Assembly: GCA_050084985.1 (NCBI GenBank)
Contig: JBITNC010000002.1
Location: 18,228,001 to 18,292,000, forward strand
Direction of reading: 5' to 3'
DNA: 64,000 nt
DNA from: Nageia nagi
Lineage: Eukaryota > Pinophyta
Positions 61,223 through 64,000 of the stretch are shown here, piece by piece. The translations under genes were made by a program, and so were the position numbers. Every line of letters begins with the position of its first letter. Position 1 is the first letter of the stretch. The notes beneath the pieces are model-generated. The model made no database searches and was not told the origin of the DNA. It was given only the letters and a program-made list of their open reading frames with translations.

Positions 61223-64000
61223 AGATCCTTAGTTCTTGCAACATACCTCAAGATTTGCTTAACAACATTAAGGTGCTCAACATATAGTTTTTGCATGAAT
61301 CATGCCATTAGATTCAATGTAAAGGTAATATCTAGCTTGAAAATAGTCAAATATAAAAAACTATCAATTAATTGCCTGTAAGTTGTAGCATCAGCTAATT
61401 GAGAGTTAGAGCTTAGAGAACTAGTGATTCCAAGAGAAATTAGGATTGCAACAAATCTACACTCCATTTCAAACTTTTGCAAGATATCTAATATATACTT
61501 AGATTGATTGAGGTAAGTACAATCCTTGTATTGATACACTTACATTCCAAGATAGTAGTGCAAGAGATCAAGATCAGTCATTTCAAATGTTACCTTAAGT
61601 TTGGATATGCACTCTTGAATGATTTTATCATTATTCCTAGTAATCAAAATATCATCCACATAAAAGAAAATCAAGACGACATCTTTTTTTGATTGAGCAT
61701 ACATAGATTGAAGTCAAAAAAATACTTTAAAAATCTAATGTCTACAAAGTACCCTGACATCTTTCTATACTAAGCTTGAGGTGCTTGCTTAAGTCTATAA
61801 AATGACTTCTTTAGCTTGCATATAAAGGACTCGTTACCTTCCAAAATAAACCCTTCTAGTTGATTCATAAAGATTTCCACATCTAAGTCACCATTGAGAA
61901 ATGCACTCTAGATATCAAGTTGAAAAAATTTCCATCTTTGAGCTGCAAAAGAGCAAGGATAACTCTCATAGTAAGCATCTTTGCCATGGGAGAAAAGGTT
62001 TCTTCATAATCTACATCATATTTTTAAGCAAAACCTTTAGCTACTAACCTTGCCTTGTATTTTTCAATATCTCCAATTGAATTGAACTTAACCTTGTAGA
62101 TCCACTTATTGCTAATCACATTCTTCTCATTGGGATAAGAAACTAATTTCCAAGTTTTATTTTTTATAAGCACCTCATACTCCACTTTCATGGCTTCTAT
62201 CTAGCACTCGTGCTTAAAAGCTTCTTTGAAGGTTGAGGGCTCATGCTTATTGTCAATCTTGGCAATTACGAATTTGTTCAAGGTCATGCTCCTTGTTACC
62301 CTTTATGCTAGAGAATTTTATTCTCAAGAAGACTTTTCTACATCAATATCCAACCAGCTAGGAGTAACTAAAGAGTCCTCTAGATCATCAACATCTTCAT
62401 TAGAAGTAGATTCTAATGAACACTGTTTTATAAATTGGAGAGTAGAGCCTGTACCCTCTATGCTAACTATCATAACCGATAAAGATGTATTTTTTAGCTC
62501 TTTTATCCAACTTCTTCCTTTTCTCAAAAATAATGTAGGAGAATGTTTCAGAACCAAACACCCTAAGGTGAGAAATGTTAGGTTTTCTTCCTGATGAAGT
62601 CTTAAAAGGAATTTTACTTTAAGCTACTTTTGTGGGACACCTATTCAAGGTGTAAATAGCAGTGCTCACAACTTCACTCCATAAGAATTTAGAAAGATTA
62701 CCCAACATGCATCTAGCCATCTCCATAATTATTTAATTTTTTCTTTCGGTAACACCATTCTGTTGAGAAATGTATGAAATTGTAAATTACCTCTTGATTC
62801 TATACTTAACATAATAGTCATTGAACTCATTACTGTTATATTCTCCCCCATTATCTGATTTCAACATTTTGATTTTAAGGTTAGTTTGATTTTCAATAAA
62901 GACCTTAACAACCTTAAAACTCTCAAAGTTTTGGTCTTTATACTCAAGTAGATACCTAAAGGTCATCCTACTAAAGTCATCAATGAAGGTCAAGATGTAA
63001 GATGCTTCTCCAAGTGACTTAGTCTAAAATGGACCCATCAAATCTAAATACATAAGTTAAAGAAGTTGAGATGCTCTTATTGCCTTATCTATTTCAAATT
63101 TTTATCTATGCATCTTACCAAGAATGCACTTTTCGCATAGACCAATCGAAGGTGAAGGAAAACTTTCCATAAGTTCTTGGTCTTTTATTATTTGAATACT
63201 CTTATGGTTAAAGTACCCTAAATAATCGTGTCAAAGATTACCTTTAGAATACACACTAGAAGTAAGACACATCTTTGATGGAACTTGATCCATAATGTAA
63301 AGGTTATCTTTCATTGATCCTTTAACCAAAGTGGCCAATCCTTTCTTAATGCACTAGAATTGAGAGTCAAACTCAAAAGAGTACCCTTTTCTAGTAACTT
63401 GGATCACGAAGAGAAGTTTCATTCTAAGCTTAAGAACATAGAGCACATTTTCAAAAAAAAAATTCATAAATCAGCACACTCCCAATTCCTTGGACTTCAA
63501 GGGTAGAGTTATCACCTATTATAACTGCATCCTTTTTATACTTGTAAAAAATTTCAAAATTTTCTTTTTCAAAACATAGGTGATTAGTGCAACTAGAGTC
63601 AACAATCCATTCAGATGAAAAAGAGTGAGACATGGAGTAGAGTGTCACAACAAAACTAGCATGAATATTCTTCTTTCCTTTGTAGTTCTTTACATTTCCA
63701 TTTCTTTTAAACTTTTTTTCTCTTTTCTTTTTGAAGTAATCAACTTTTTTATGACCTTGTATGCCATAATAGTTATAATTACCATCAAATTGTTTCTTAG
63801 GATAAGGAATGTTACTTTGCATTTTCCATCTCTTTGCTTGAAGTAGTTGTTGTTACCGTTGTTCTTACTATTATGGTTGTTATTTCTATTATTCTTGCTA
63901 CTGTTGTAACCATTATCTCTTTTATTAAACCTTTTGAAGGAAGAAGGATAAGATTTTTTTTTATAATTGTTCTTCTTGAAAGGAGTTTTGGTTACTTCAA
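61223..64000 (-). mobile_element. copia-4, right part (continues past the window)
   Basis: It is the continuation of the element left at 52258. It begins with the duplicated AGATC and then the RT/RNase H border (IVLARTK.. of the older copy). It runs through RT and integrase to gag at the right edge. PBS and 5' LTR must lie outside the window. Confidence 0.9.
61228..64000 (-). pseudogene. copia-4 gag-pol remnant (partial)
   Basis: Read on the minus strand from the right edge, gag with a degraded knuckle comes first (CNYYGIQGHKKVDYF-like, first Cys lost) near 63780, then protease WIVDSSCTNHLCFEKENF (63640-63580; DSS where DSG is usual). Integrase follows with TFIDDFSRMTFRYLLEYKDQ and SDNGGEYNSNEF (62993-62787). 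RT is next, with its C-terminus at 61539-61300 (YQYKDCTYLNQSKYILDILQKF, SQLADATTYRQLIDSFLYL). Stops and shifts are frequent, so it is inactive. Confidence 0.85.

Overview
The window reads as nuclear DNA of a seed plant, most likely a conifer or other gymnosperm. It is AT-rich and almost entirely retrotransposons nested inside one another, with one clearly intact host gene. Two observations point to a gymnosperm: a Penelope-like element (PLE) with a GIY-YIG endonuclease, a type reported in plants mainly from conifers, and the general excess of old, decayed LTR elements. The species cannot be fixed from the sequence alone.

Layout. 1-3348: 5' end of a decayed minus-strand Ty1/copia element (copia-1). 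4965-22762: a plus-strand LTR element with no coding region (LARD-1). Its 5' LTR is split by an 8.5-kb minus-strand copia element (copia-2, 5193-13699, 5-bp target duplication GTAGA). Its interior holds an L1-type LINE with an inverted 5' part (15285-19749). 23756-32083: an 8.3-kb LTR element with a Ty3/gypsy-type gag, no pol, an antisense spliced plant-mobile-domain (PMD) gene and several tandem-repeat arrays. 32088-34440: a 5'-truncated L1. 35298-38264: a complete 13-exon family-1 beta-glucosidase gene on the minus strand. 42590-43980: a Ty3/gypsy gag-protease-RT fragment. 44190-46265: the PLE. 46266-50165: a truncated copia element (copia-3). 50534-64000: an older copia element (copia-4) that runs off the right edge and is interrupted by a complete young copia element (copia-5, 52259-61222).

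The five minus-strand copia copies belong to one family or close relatives. They share LTR ends, a polypurine tract, a PBS matching initiator tRNA-Met, and a long leader of 2-3 kb between LTR and gag where a leader is present. Copia-5 is the youngest: its LTRs differ at about 4 of 491 sites and it is flanked by the duplication AGATC. Its gag-pol is one uninterrupted frame of 1305 codons apart from five nonsense codons, and its leader carries a fragment resembling a PPR gene.

The strongest candidate for an undescribed system is the gag-plus-antisense-PMD element. Its PMD gene can be laid out as three exons that join in frame to 598 codons, broken only by three stop codons. The element also carries about ten copies of a GC-rich quasi-palindrome in its LTRs and interior.
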